A program made the position numbers and the translations under genes. Below the pieces are notes generated by a model. It was not told the origin of the DNA, did no database searches, and saw nothing but the letters and a program-made list of their open reading frames with translations. A DNA stretch of 64,000 nt from Mesorhabditis belari (lineage: Eukaryota; Nematoda; Chromadorea; Rhabditida; Rhabditidae), in contig CAUEEP010000743.1 of NCBI GenBank assembly GCA_958450365.1, positions 6,139,001 to 6,203,000 on the forward strand. Direction: 5' to 3'. Positions 1 to 13,095 of the stretch are shown piece after piece (the stretch's first letter is position 1; each line of letters begins with the position of its first letter).

Positions 1-2834
<2,834 letters not shown>

Positions 2835-2984
2835 AATTTGTATCTAACTTCATTAACTTTGACGAGTAATTGACATAAAATCATTATGCTTTTTCCCTGT
2901 TGATTTTTTATATGATTTATTGCGTTTCTTCTACAATTAGATTACAAAAAAAATCACACACATTTACGCACTTATGGAGGGTAT

Positions 2985-3596
2985 TCATAGTTTTGATTTC
3001 TTTGGCAAATGTGCAATCGCTTCTATTTCCACACAAGCATCCATTGGTAATTTGGCCACCTAATTGTAAGCATTGGAATTGGCTTTGAAAATCATGCTTT
3101 GATGAACTAAACCTGATATGCGGCTCTAGCAGGCGGGTTGTTGGAGAAGAACTTTTTGTAAATAAGATTCATCGAGGGAGCAGATTTGATGTCGGCCAAC
3201 CATACGCTTACTTTGACAACTAAAAAGGTGGCATGAAAATTGAAGATGGATCAGATTTTTGATACCATTTTCCATCGTAGCTCCAACTTCGTGTAGAATT
3301 GACTCGATGTGCCTCAAAGCGAGTTCCACTTGTCTCTCAACAGTTTTTCCGAGATCCTAAGCTGTTATCTCTACACATACTCTTATGAGGTTAAAATTTT
3401 TGATTTTTAGAAGCTGAAGTGGGAATCTTTAGAACTTACCCCATTTGACTCGCGTCCAACTTGTCCAGAAACGAAAATGAAATCACCGGCTTGAATTGCT
3501 TGGCTGAATTGTTTTCTATGAAAGCTGAAAATTTCTCTCAAACCTCAACGGGGCGCTAATCGACGGCACTTTTGACGAGTTAATAACGCGTTTCAT
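2985..3596 (-). CDS. RidA/YjgF family protein, paralogue 1
   Basis: Small protein of the RidA (Rid/YER057c/UK114) family; members hydrolyse reactive enamine/imine intermediates released by PLP enzymes. Five exons (3550-3596, 3440-3515, 3266-3356, 3113-3219, 2985-3059) join in frame to 396 nt, 131 residues, close to the usual 130-137. Recognisable blocks are [65 protein letters not shown] and the C-terminal VEIEAIAHLP. The arginine in PPARAAYQV is the substrate-carboxylate-binding residue of the family. The 34-bp first intron is very short but gives exactly the expected SAP-KQFSQA junction. Exon sizes 91 and 107 match those of the paralogue at 5075-6076, so the two arose by duplication after their introns were in place. 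It may be the last gene of a leftward operon with the SETD9-like gene and the other RidA copy. Confidence 0.85.
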
Positions 3597-3778
3597 TTTA
3601 CAAATCAAACAAAATGGTACAAGAACGAAAAGAGAATTGTTTTTCCGAGCTCTCTTTCTCTCTAGTTGCTCGCTGTTTGTTCTTTCTTTCGTAAATGATA
3701 AGGGTTAATCGATTTTTTTTTTAGTGATATGAAAGATTTTTATTGGAAAGACAATTGAATCGTTGAACATCGGTGAAA

Positions 3779-4907
3779 TTATGTCGAGATGTAGGCAGAG
3801 AAAAGCTCTTGAGACGGTGCGATTTGAGTGGTTGAGACGAGACAGACCACTCGCATCAGATTTCCTCCATCTCCACGGGAAACGTAGGGAAGAAATCTGC
3901 AATTCAATTCGAATATTTTCTTACGGCTTGTAAAAGCGGTTAATTTTTTTTATTCGTTTACGAAGTGGTAAACGATTAAAAAGTACTTTTACAGTAGATC
4001 TACAGTAGATTTTCGGACTTTTTCCTGTAATTTATTAAAGTACGCATATTGTCCACTACCTTCGCGTTTCAAATGGCCATCCTTGAAGATCGAGATCCAT
4101 ATATTGAACGTTATGACTTGTATTTGAAGCATTATTCACATATTGACCCAAATTGAGAAAAGAAAGCGGTCGATCGCTCATCCACGTCTCATCACATGTT
4201 TTCTCGCCGAGATCTCGTCGCGCACACGATGAGAAAACCCACTAAATTTATTTTCACACCCTTTTTTTGTACATTCAAACCTTGCTTAGACGAGAATCAT
4301 TGCCGTCGATGAAAACCCCGTCCTTGCAGCGTAAAACGAACTGATTGCCGAGAGATGGTAGAAAGATTGAGTCACCCGGATGATAGATTGTGCCCGGGTA
4401 CACGCAAACCACTCGTCCCGCTTGTATGAAGCCACGCTTTAGGAAAACACCTAAACTTTGATTTTGCGATAATCTCTCGATCTCAATCCCAATAATTTTA
4501 GAAAATGCATTTCTCTATTCACAAACCTCTTCCTGCTCGTTTTATTGTGCTCTCTTTTCTCTCCAACTCAAAGCCTAGCTCTTGATATAAAACCTAAAAT
4601 GATTGATTTAATTTTTACGACTTTTTCTTAAACCTCTTTAAAATCTTTTTCTACATCAGGGTCTAGTCTTTGCTGGCCGAAATTGAGCTGAGGAAATTCT
4701 TTGGCTAATCGAAGAAAGATCGAGAGTAGTTGAGCGTTGAGTTCAGAGGTTGAAAGCTGAAATTCTTGTATTCCAAAGATTTTCAGCTTCGTAGTTAACC
4801 TCCAAAGTTTTCGGCAAATTCGCGAGCTCGGTGACGGCAATCCTCGCGAATAACGATGGGACAAATCGATGCGAATACGAGTGAAGCAAATTCCGTACAT
4901 ATCCCAT
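3779..4907 (-). CDS. SETD9-like SET-domain protein
   Basis: Putative lysine methyltransferase of the poorly studied SETD9 group. Six exons (4800-4907, 4634-4756, 4527-4593, 4281-4450, 4060-4241, 3779-3896) join to 768 nt, 255 residues, somewhat shorter than vertebrate SETD9 (about 299 from memory). The start MGYVRNLLHSYSHRFVPSLF resembles the vertebrate N-terminus. The SET core follows: GVFLKRGFIQAGRVVCVYPG (about residues 101-120), then GNQFVLRCKDGVFIDGNDS, LGQYVNNASNTSHNV, which fills the usual NHS-type cofactor/active-site position, and QELFSAYIST at the C-terminus. The start codon lies just after a TAG acceptor (GCTAG|CCATGG), compatible with trans-splicing. RidA genes lie 167 bp upstream and 182 bp downstream on the same strand, so co-transcription is plausible. 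The 163-bp last intron and the other introns carry no obvious repeats. Assignment rests on remembered similarity over the full length; substrate is unknown. Confidence 0.85.
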
Positions 4908-5074
4908 GGCTAGCAATCGAATAGACTTTCTCTTTCTTTTTTAATTCAAAAAATATTGAGCTCTAAATCGTAATGCGATCAAAACAACACTTATTCTAGA
5001 GGAAAATAATCCCATTTATTTCATATCACAAATCAATCACAACTCGTTTTCACAAACTCTAAACTTGCAAATGA

Positions 5075-6076
5075 TTACTCGCTTTTGTCTTCGATCTCTC
5101 CAACCACAGCGATTGCTTCGATTTCGACGAGCGCTGCTTTTGGAAGAGCTGCCGCCTGGAAATACAATAGTTAAAATTGGTCTAAAAAAGTAAAGTAACT
5201 CTAAGAATTGAATAACTTTTATCTTCCGGTTTTTTCCTTTTCATAACAATATCCTACCTGGTAAGCAGCTCGGGCGGGGAAATTGCTCTTGAAGTACTCT
5301 TTGTAAATGTCGTTCACTGTCGCGAAATCATTGATATCCGCAAGAAGCACTGTTGTTTTGACAACTGAAACTTTTTATTTTGAAGTTCTGTCAAATTTCC
5401 CAAAAACAAACCATTTGTGTAATCGGCACCAGCAGCTTTGAGAACCTCGCCGATATTTCGGAGACTCTGATGTGTCTGCTCTTTGATTCCCTCAACAAGA
5501 GCCTAGAAAATTTAGTTCTTTAGCCATTTGCATTACATGAGTAGTTTCAAAATAATCAGGGTCCGGATCCACCAAATTATTTATCATTTAGCATTCACGG
5601 ATTTACCATCTAGCAATTTTGCTAAACGGATTTAGAAGTTTAGCATTTAACAGCTTTACTAAATGCTAAATATCAAAACAATTTTGCTTATTTTTGCTAA
5701 ATCCAAACTTGCTAAACGGACCCGTTAAATTTTGCAAAACGGAACCTTGCTAAATTTAGCAAAACTCGACCAAAAAAGTTTGGTGGGCCCAAAAATTTTG
5801 CTAAATTGAACAGCTGGTGGATTCGGGTCCAAGTGTAGGTTCATAAAATCTCCAAAAAACGAACGCCGGTTTCGGGGTTGAGGCCGATCGATCCCGAAAG
5901 GTACACAGTATTGTTGACGCGGACGGCTTGGCTAAAATTTCAACTTTTTCGTTATTAATAAGGAAAACTATTAAAATGTTCAAATCTCATTTAATTAAAG
6001 CACTAGATTACCTGTAGGGTCCAATAGCGGCCGGTGCTTTAGCTGTGTGAATGATCTGTCGAGTGATTGAGCCCAT
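5075..6076 (-). CDS. RidA/YjgF family protein, paralogue 2 (UK114-like)
   Basis: Member of the RidA enamine/imine deaminase family, closer to canonical animal RIDA than paralogue 1. Exons 6012-6076, 5865-5931, 5412-5502, 5258-5364 and 5075-5155 join to 411 nt, 136 residues, almost exactly the length of human RIDA. Blocks seen: [18 protein letters not shown] at the N-terminus, [50 protein letters not shown], and [17 protein letters not shown] at the C-terminus. The invariant Arg of PARAAYQ and Glu of VEIEAIA are present. The first coding exon is open upstream of this Met (KVGKEAEGEKEE), and a farther ATG at 6244-6246 could splice in frame to give an N-terminal extension; that start is not chosen because the shorter form already has full length. 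The intron at 5503-5864 is swollen by degenerate TTTAGCAA-type repeats. It is the upstream member of the leftward RidA-SETD9-RidA set. Confidence 0.87.
5560..5815. repeat. Degenerate TTTAGCAAA palindromic repeat in RidA-2 intron
   Basis: Roughly 250 bp of diverged alternating TTTAGCAA / TTTGCTAAA words (for example TAGCATTTAACAG, GCTAAATCCAAACTTGC). They appear in both orientations and could fold into several hairpins. This explains why the intron is about 360 bp while its neighbours are near 50 bp. No element ends were recognised. Confidence 0.55.
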
Positions 6077-6246
6077 TTCCTCCTTTTCGCCCTCGGCTTC
6101 TTTCCCAACTTTTCTAAAATCAATTCTTATCGAGTTTTCAATAAATTTCCAAAGACTTTAACTTGCAAACAAATAAATGAAAGCACCCACACCAATTCTG
6201 GGTAATCAAATGAGTCGGACTCGCGTTTTCGCTTAAGAGTTGTCAT

Positions 6247-7425
6247 TAGTGTGGAGATTTGAGAAAAATGCTCAAAAGTCAATACAATATCCACTACTAA
6301 CACTTAAGCAATCGAAAGGAATCAATTTATTTGCAAATTTCCGAGAACTCTCGCATTAAAAGCGTAAAAAAGAGAGAAGATAAAAAACGAGTCGGACACA
6401 TCAAGGTCGGCCTATAAAATGGCGACCAAGGAGAATGGCTTTCAATAGGGAAAATTTTTGCGAATTCCTTGAAAGCGTGTCCTAATCATTGTCAATCACT
6501 TGTCATTTCCAATATTGTTAATCGAATGTTAAGTTAATCGAATTCTAATGATGCAAATGATCAGAGATCGCTTAACATAAAATATCAACATGAGATGGAT
6601 GTTATGAAATGGACCTTGTTTATTTTATTTTTAAAAGCACAAGCCAGCTTTTCTTCGATAGAAAGTTTCCAAAAAGAAGATATATTTACAAAAATACTAT
6701 TAGAGTATTTGTTTTATTTAAATCTCTAAGTTGTATTACATTAGGGATACTTTCCGCACCAAATTACACAATTTTCCCTCCAGCTCTTCTGATAAGAAAT
6801 GAGATCTCTGACAAGATTAAAATCTCGTAGTTTTAGCAAAAATTTTTGCCAAGAAATGGCTTAAAAAATTGTCTTTCCGTTTTGTTCTTTCGATACTCGT
6901 GTCCATCTTCATCATAAAGTAGCACTCCATCTCTCTGAGATAGCGACATCCCTAAATGAAAAAAGATGTTGAAAAAAAAAATTTTGCAGAAAAAAAAGAG
7001 TAAAAACTAGCTTAATCTATCTTATTACATTTATTTTAGATGAAAGAAACAAAGTTATTACCTTAAACAAGCAGAATTTCTTCGCAAACGATATTGTGTG
7101 AAAAGTGCCTGTGATTGTCGCTAGCCACGTTGAATCACTTGCAACGACCCTTCTATTCCTCCTGACGACGTTTTCTTATCTGAAAAAACACAAAATGAGG
7201 TACCAACAACAGTAAAGACAAGAAAAAACGATGAAAAACAAAATGTGCTGCATTGTTTATTTAAAATGGGCCATAAAACATGATGGTGATGATAAAAGAA
7301 TCCGTCGGTTTGCCAAAACACGCGCAGGTTGCATAAAAATGTCTCTCAATTTGGCGCTATTTTTGTATGGGCGCTGTTTTGAACGGAGCTGTTTTAACGG
7401 CGCTATTTTGACTAGGCCCTATTAC
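6247..7425. other. Intergenic region upstream of the RidA-2 gene
   Basis: AT-rich, mostly without recognisable features. It should hold the promoter of the leftward RidA-2 gene; a TATAAAATGG box-like word occurs at about 6412. A short unproven reading frame on the minus strand is listed separately (6833-6949). Around 7355-7425 there are near-repeats of GGCGCTATTTT / GGCGCTGTTTT. Nothing else was recognised. Confidence 0.4.
6833..6949 (-). CDS. Possible small ORF or terminal exon, unrecognised
   Basis: A 38-codon frame (MSLSQRDGVLLYDEDGHEYR... ending GKNFC) starts three bases after a clean acceptor (TTTCATTTAG) and ends in TAA. The peptide looks protein-like (acidic DEDGHEYR, basic KNKTERQFFK). 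However, the overlapping frame of the same exon (GCRYLREMECYFMMKMDT...) is also open and could be joined to an upstream frame at about 7080-7180, so the reading is ambiguous. No family was recognised. It may be chance. Confidence 0.2.
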   Translation of the reverse strand: MSLSQRDGVLLYDEDGHEYRKNKTERQFFKPFLGKNFC

Positions 7426-7429
7426 TCAA

Positions 7430-7977
7430 AAATACTTTTCACTTATATAACTTTTTCTAAAAGATATTCAGCCCGTTAATTGATTTGGTGAAAAATTCCC
7501 TTCAAATGTAAAAATATTCAGTTTACTCAACGTGTAAAGAGGATTACTCGTAGTTATTCGGTCAAAAACATCGATTAATCGAGTAAAATTCGGGGGTGGG
7601 ACATTTTCGCACCTTTTTTTGTGCTGGAAAAGGCCTTAGGAAAGGCCGTAGAGCTTTAAAAATGTTTTCATATAAGGGAATCGTATGCGTAGATTCCGAA
7701 TTTCGACAAATCAGAACTCGCTGACACGTTAAATTTGGACTAAAAGGCAAAACTACGCAACATAACGCTTTTCCGCAGTTTTTGCCTTTTAGCCCAAATT
7801 TGACGTGACAGCGAGTTCTAATTTGTCGAAATTCGGAATCTACACATACGATTCCCTTATATGAAAACATTTTTAAAGCTCTACGGCCTTTTCCAGCGAA
7901 AAAAGGTAGCATTTGTCCCACCCCCATAAAATTCACTGCAATTTACTCGAGTAATTACTTACTCACGGGGGAACACG
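7430..7977. mobile_element. GAGTGTG-type foldback element, degenerate, carrying a hAT-like insertion
   Basis: Sequence on both sides of the hAT-like element at 7592-7926 matches, in inverted order, the foldback at 57298-57626. Shared words are AAAGATATTC, CCCGTTAATTGATTTGGTG, GTGTAAAGAGGATTACTCG, CGATTAATCGAGTAAA and ACTCGAGTAATTACT. The right tip reads GGGGAACACGCTTTA, a decayed form of GGAACACACTC|TA. Left boundary is uncertain. No coding capacity. Confidence 0.6.
7592..7926. mobile_element. hAT-like foldback (MITE) copy 1, nested
   Basis: Tip GGGGGTGGGACA on the left and TGTCCCACCCCC on the right. Two long inverted arms (GGAATCGTATGCGTAGATTC..., CAAATTTGACGT...) meet near 7745. It is flanked by the 8-bp repeat TAAAATTC at 7584-7591 and 7927-7934, with one extra A before the right copy. 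It sits inside the older GAGTGTG element, so it is the younger insertion. Reading frames seen across the palindrome recur in all copies and are not genes. Confidence 0.85.
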
Positions 7978-8362
7978 CTTTAGACAAAATGCTCAGTGAA
8001 ATCATAGTGAGAAGATAAGCAGCATTTCAAAGAAAAACTTCAGATAAAGTGCTGGTGAATGTAAAATTCAGTTTTTTCTGTTAAGTCAGCCTTTTATTAA
8101 TACACATTAGCTTACGGTAATCTCTAACACCGATTTTACGGTAATCACTTTGATTCAACGCCCATTGTTGGGTTCGAGAAATCAAAAGTTCAAGCTTTCT
8201 GATCGTCATAGTGCACTCTGCTGTTTCTGTGATCTCCGGGGTTTCTGCCCAATGAACAAAAAAAATTCACGGAAACTCCCAATCTTGCGATAAGCGAGTC
8301 TGACGCCGCCAATTTTTCTCCCCGATTCTTGTTGCCGTTTCATTTATTTTTGCAAAAAAAAA

Positions 8363-10035
8363 ATGAGGCGATTCAGTGTGTTTCTTATTTTTTCACTGCT
8401 AGTATGCTTGACATTGGCGACTCGAGAGAAGAAACTTGGCAGAAAAGTAAAAAAAACGAATTGGCAAAAAAGATTCAGCATTGAAAACGACACTTTAGAA
8501 TCAGCCTAAGGATCGAAAAATGCGGCCTCACGTCGAGGGTTTCCTCGGTTGTCCGTACAATAACGATTTCTACTATAACGGAGTGATTGCCTCACCGTTG
8601 TATCCGAAAAATTACCCAAAAGATGATAAATGCTGGTACTACATGCAAGCCAAGCCAGGCTACGTGCTTAGGTTTTTAAAAGAAATTGGGTTACTTATAA
8701 TGAGTGAGATTTTAGTTTTAACTTCACTCACTTCGATTTGGATACGCTCGATTTTGTGACGATCTACGATGGACCCAGTGATATTTCGCCGATTCTCGCG
8801 CAGTTCGTAGAATAGGCTAAACTTTGATAGAAATGAAATTTCAGAATTGGGGGTCCAAATGGAACCACTCAAACACCTAAAGGAATTTATTACTCATCGG
8901 AACGCCATGCGCTCGTCACATTCACTTCGAATCTCAAAAGTACCCCAAAGAGCGGGTTCTCGTTTGAGTATAAATCAGTCTTCAGTAAGTTTTGCGTTTA
9001 TAGATTTCTAGGTACAGTAATCCATAAACCTTGAGTACAGTAAATCTGATTTAGCCTCTTATCCATGCAATCGAGACATCCTTTTGGGTATCAACGCGAT
9101 GGGTGGACTCAAATCACAGGGCAATTACTTGAGGGTTAATCTTGAAAAAGAAATTTTGAACATAATAAGTCGTTCAGCAAATCAGTTTCATCGGAAACTA
9201 TTTGGTAAAAAATTGGACAGTTGGTTTGGACCAAACACGAGTGTTCATCAATCTACAAGTTAGTTGTGCACATTTCTAAAAACAGAGTATTGCCAAAGTT
9301 TCGGAAAGAAAAAGAGCAAATTATTCAGACGGATGCAGATTATGCTTTGGTCTATCCAGCTACCGATCCCGAAATGACAACAACGGCCGGTGTACAAGAA
9401 GTGATCTTAAACCTGAGTGAATATGCCGACAATGTGAGTGTTTTATTGTAAACAACAGTGCAGAAGTGCAACAAATTCTTTTTAGGTTGTTGACAATGAT
9501 ACGGTAACGGATTTCAACGGGTATTTAATATAATAGAAGCAGAAAAAAAAAACAAAAAAAATTATAGAATGTTTCGCTATCTCGAGTCGGATATATCAAT
9601 TGACCCAGCTGACAATGGAGAGCGGGCATATACTCAAAAAGTTGTCATCTTGTTTATCGCCTCTAATCCTAAGTACGGTAGCCGAGATAAAGAAAGTTCA
9701 ATGTAAGATTTACATTTATCCATTCAGTGATGATCAAGATTATTACGAAGCACTCGAGTATGCGCATATAATGCGAACCACTGAAGACACAAAAGTATTT
9801 AATCGATTTGCACAAAATTTATCAATTTTTAGGTTATTACTGTCGCTATGGGTAGCGATTTGGATGTTGCGAAAATCGGTAAATTATCGTATGGAGAGGT
9901 TTGAACTAAAGCCCGATCATCTTACAAATGTTTCAGGGCTTTTATTTCGGAGCTGACTACTCAAATCTTCCATCTCTGACCGATAAGATAAATGCGGCCA
10001 TTTGTGCAGATATTGATACAAAATGTGGAGTTTAA
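8363..10035 (+). CDS. Secreted CUB + von Willebrand A-like domain protein
   Basis: Predicted extracellular protein. The start exon (8363-8446) encodes a signal peptide, MRRFSVFLIFSLLVCLTLA. A CUB domain follows: GCPYNNDFYYNGVIASPLYP, NYPKDDKCWYYMQA, DTLDFVTIYDGPSD, IGGPNGTTQTPKGIYYSSER and ALVTFTSNLKS. After YPCNRDILLGINAMGGL comes a VWA-like domain: SFIGNYLVKNWTVGLDQTRV, a long segment to VILNLSEYADN, then a strand plus EALEYAHIMRTTEDTKVITV and AMGSDLDVAKIGKLSYGE. It ends at NAAICADIDTKCGV and TAA (10033-10035). The metal-site motif DxSxS of VWA domains is replaced by DILLGIN, so ordinary divalent-cation binding is doubtful. CUB plus VWA architecture is common among nematode secreted and C-type-lectin-related proteins; no specific orthologue is claimed. 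Several donors are non-canonical-looking GTTCG or GTTAG, so some junctions are tentative. Confidence 0.8.
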
Positions 10036-10368
10036 AAAAACATTTATATCGGATAAAAATATTGAACAGGCAAGCAAAAAGAAAACAATCACCAGTAGCA
10101 CTAATGCACACGAAACATGAAGCTAAATATACATTGACTATTTGTATGTAATGTAGTGTCAATAGCAGAAGTGATTACGAGATTTTTCAGATTCACAGGA
10201 CAAAACTTTAGGCACAAATATAAATAAACAAAGATGACTAACAGAAGATTTTAGAAACCAGTATATGAATGCATGTGCACATTATATCTCGACAAAAAGA
10301 ACACCAAAGTGTATATTAGAGGCATTTAGGCACATTATATTATACCTGAAAGCGGGACGCTCAAACTA
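10036..10368. other. Convergent intergenic spacer
   Basis: Short AT-rich gap between the 3' ends of the CUB/VWA gene (+) and unc-50 (-). Both genes end here; AATAAA-like words (AATATAAATAAAC near 10217) could serve as a polyadenylation signal for the plus-strand gene. No other feature seen. Confidence 0.5.
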
Positions 10369-12116
10369 TTACAAAGCGCGCTTATTCAGTTCTGGATACA
10401 GATTTCCAGGGTTGGCGTTGTGTGTTTCCGCACGAGCATGGTAGAATGACATGGCCGTTTGTGAAATGTTCCAACTGAATTATAAAAATATGAGTTCACT
10501 TAAAGAAAAAAATACCCGGCGGTCACTGTAGCAATGTACATCATGAAGAGAAAGCTCATCGGATAAAGGAAGAAATGAGTGTTTTTGAGATGTGGAAGTG
10601 CTAAAATAAAATAAATATAAATAGATCAGTTAATTTTAATTCATTCAAATACACCTAGGCACTCTAAATTCCAAAAATTACCTGTATATCCAAGGAATGT
10701 GATATAGACATAGTAAATTCCCGCTGAAAACCATACGGCATTGCCAAAAAATCGAGCCATAAAAGTTGGCGAATTGATCAACGCTAAAATACAATCACAG
10801 GAAAATATTTACGTTGTGAAAAAGAAACTCACGTGGATAAATTAGAGGCAGCAATACGTGGACGAGGATCAAAAACGGAAAGAATGCGTTTAGATGAACG
10901 TCAAAGCAATAACCCCATTCAACATCTTGATCATTCACTTTGCGTAACCATCGGTTGGAAATAAACCTAAATTAAACAAAATTATTAAAACAACTTTGTA
11001 ACCCAAACCCTTATCTGTAATTAACATATTATAGCCTACCAAAGACATGTTGCTACGATAGCACCAGCGATTAAGCAATCAACCGCCACAACCCACAAGA
11101 AGAACTTGATGAAGCCCCACGTCGAGAGACCCAAACAAACCTTGAAAAGAATATAAAGCATATGGATTTTGAATTTACCGCATAGAGCACCGACGTAATC
11201 AACAACGAAGCAGCAAGAAGAACCAAAAAAGCTGGGTCATCACGGGCAAATTGATCCTTGGTCCCTAAAACAATAAACTATAACTATAACGTCAAAATAA
11301 TCAACACAAACTTTTGCGGTAAAGAAAGTTTCGATAGACTTTCTGTGGCTGAACCAATAAATAAAGCATTTGCCAAGCAGCAAATTCAAAATCCATTTGC
11401 CTGAAGCGAACGAGACGCCGTGTGAATCTTGTAACCTAAAGATTTACTTTATAAAGATCACAATTAGATATTTACTTTTGCCCAAGCAGTCATTCTAACA
11501 GAAGCAAGACAGCCGACTCGATCAGCAGTTCTAAAGCGCAACAATTAAACGGAAGAACATTTAAAAACGAACCCAGCACTATAGTTTGAATAACCACCGG
11601 GTGATGTGTAACCGCTTCTATTGTACCTAGATTTAAATTAACGTAAATACTGTAATTATTGAAGGGAACCCTCCCCATACAAAATTGGTCGCCCAAAAAG
11701 TCATTACTTTTGAAAAAGAGTTTGGCTAAAACGTGCTTAGAATTATGTATATGGGCTGTAGGTATAACCTAGATGGGTTGCCAGTAAAGTTTGTCGAAAA
11801 AAAATTGTAAGGGCGACCCATATCATTTTCGAGAGTCTAGGGGTCAAGGCTGAAAAATTTTTCTTGTTTTAAACATGTTTTTCGTTCGTTTTAGAGCATT
11901 TTCAATCGAGCTAGAGTGATTTTAAAAGATTGTAAAAATATTTTATATAGTTCTCCCTTTTGTGATTTTTGGGGGAGTCCGAAAAAGGATAGAGAATAAA
12001 AAATAGAAGGGTATGCCCTTCAATATTTACGGTATATTCTTTTACAAAAACTCTAGAATACCTTGAATATTTATAACCACTTGGAGTTGCAGAGCCCGAG
12101 GGACCAGGAACGTTGC
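10369..12116 (-). CDS. unc-50: UNC-50 family Golgi membrane protein
   Basis: Multi-pass inner Golgi membrane protein; in C. elegans UNC-50 is needed for trafficking of levamisole-type acetylcholine receptors. Blocks read in order on the minus strand: VTRFTRRLVRFRQMDFEFAA, WQMLYLLVQPQKVYRNF, KDQFARDDPAFLVLLAAS, GLSTWGFIKFFLWVVAVDC, WLRKVNDQDVEWGYCFDVHL, NAFFPFLILVHVLLPLIY, ARFFGNAVWFSAGIYYVYI, TFLGYTALPHLKNTHFFLYP and WNISQTAMSFYHARAE. Stop TAA is at 10369-10371. From MTAWAK (codon near 11495) the product is about 250 residues, matching animal UNC-50. An upstream exon (12062-12116; GNVPGPSGSATPSGYKYSR) splices in phase to TADRVGCLAS and probably gives a longer, poorly conserved N-terminus; its start codon is unresolved. 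The 5' exon begins only 14 bp after the stop of the unrecognised gene at 12131-12749, suggesting an operon or SL trans-splicing at TTTTAG. Confidence 0.9.
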
Positions 12117-12130
12117 CTAAAACCGAACCT

Positions 12131-12749
12131 TTAATCTTTAAAAACAGAATCATTATCTGCCGAGCTTTTCACGGCGTTACCATAAAAGCCAGTAGGTCTG
12201 TAGTTTACTACAGCTTCTAAACCATTTTCTTTTGATGCCGTGAAAAGTACTTCAGATTTAAGCTTATAGCAGTGGAATGGGAGATTGTCGACAATGGTGG
12301 TAGGTCCGAAAAAACAAAAGCCCAGAACAGTTGAAACTTAAAAGTGAAAAGGCCGAAAACTTTTGTCACACCATAATTTTGAGGATTGTGAGACAAGACT
12401 CTAGTACGACAAAAGCTCCATGGTAGGAATCCCAATCACTATACCTCTTACGTATACTTGATCGGAAAAGCTAATTCTCTTCGCTTTCTTGCTTCCCAAA
12501 TCTTTAGATTTCATTAGTTTAGTATCTTGAACAAAATTGTCTTGAAAACACTAAACGTGAGTTATTAAATAAAAACTCTTACCTGAAATTTGCCTTGTAT
12601 ATATTGTTTCCATTCAAACAATTGCAAAATTAGCTCGCCTTCTTTATAGTGAGCAAAATAGCGATCTAAAAATGTACATAAACAAAACAGCCGATCCCTT
12701 CAAAACCGTAGGTAACAAGAGTTAAAACTTGGCAGAGAATTGGATTCAT
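12131..12749 (-). CDS. Unrecognised multi-exon gene between OST4 and unc-50
   Basis: A chain of coding-looking exons on the minus strand. It starts MNPILCQVLTLVTY (ATG at 12747-12749), then YFAHYKEGELILQLFEWK with QYIQGKFQ, then LFRSSIRKRYSDWDSYHGAF plus VVLESCLTILKIM. It ends in an exon containing LKSEVLFTASKENGLEAVV and YRPTGFYGNAVKSSADNDS with TAA at 12131-12133. Phases fit if the introns are GTTTTGAAGG...TTTTTAG (41 bp) and GTAAGAG...GAATTAG. The junction into the last exon is uncertain: an AAG acceptor would be needed. The KRYSDW motif recalls the KRYSDF of PX (phosphoinositide-binding) domains, but the surrounding sequence was not recognised as one. Gene order and strand place it between OST4 and unc-50, possibly in one transcription unit. 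Function unknown. Confidence 0.5.
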
Positions 12750-12987
12750 TTGAAAATAGGTTTATTCATAACAAGAGAAAAAAAATAACGATGATAAATA
12801 GTTTCACAGTGCGACCGATAGAGAAGAAACAACCTAAAGCATTTGCTGTATGTAAAAAAGAATGTCAAACTCACTGTATAACCATAAATTAAGTCGATAA
12901 CAGAATAAAGCTTATCACAGACGAGAAACGAAATAGGTAACCTAAAACAAAAACATTTAATTTTTAATGTTTAAATAACCTTTGGCT

Positions 12988-13095
12988 TCATTGTGATTTT
13001 TGATTCGCGACGATGTAGTGGTATAACACAACCAAAACGAAAACACCAATGCCGATGATGTTCGCAGCAATGCCAAGTTGAACGTCCGTTATCAT
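12988..13095 (-). CDS. OST4, mini-subunit of oligosaccharyltransferase
   Basis: A 35-residue single-exon protein, [20 protein letters not shown] followed by [15 protein letters not shown]. It is nearly identical in design to animal and yeast OST4: an invariant MITDVQL start, one membrane helix, and VVLYHY at its end. OST4 is the smallest subunit of the ER oligosaccharyltransferase and stabilises the STT3-containing complex that N-glycosylates nascent proteins in the ER lumen. The ATG lies one base after an AG acceptor (TTTTTTAG|AAATG), consistent with trans-splicing. Downstream there is an AATAAA at about 12765 (minus strand), and a possible intron with a TTTTAG acceptor in the 3' UTR. Easily missed because of its size. 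The divergent unc-69 gene starts about 1.06 kb away; unc-50 lies downstream on the same strand. Confidence 0.93.
   Translation of the reverse strand: MITDVQLGIAANIIGIGVFVLVVLYHYIVANQKSQ

Noticed and set aside
7562..7936. Open frame of 124 codons across a palindrome (repeated as similar frames at 13347, 18314, 18724, 37523)
   Set aside because: It recurs in every hAT-like foldback copy, follows the inverted arms and has no protein-like signal; it is a by-product of the element.
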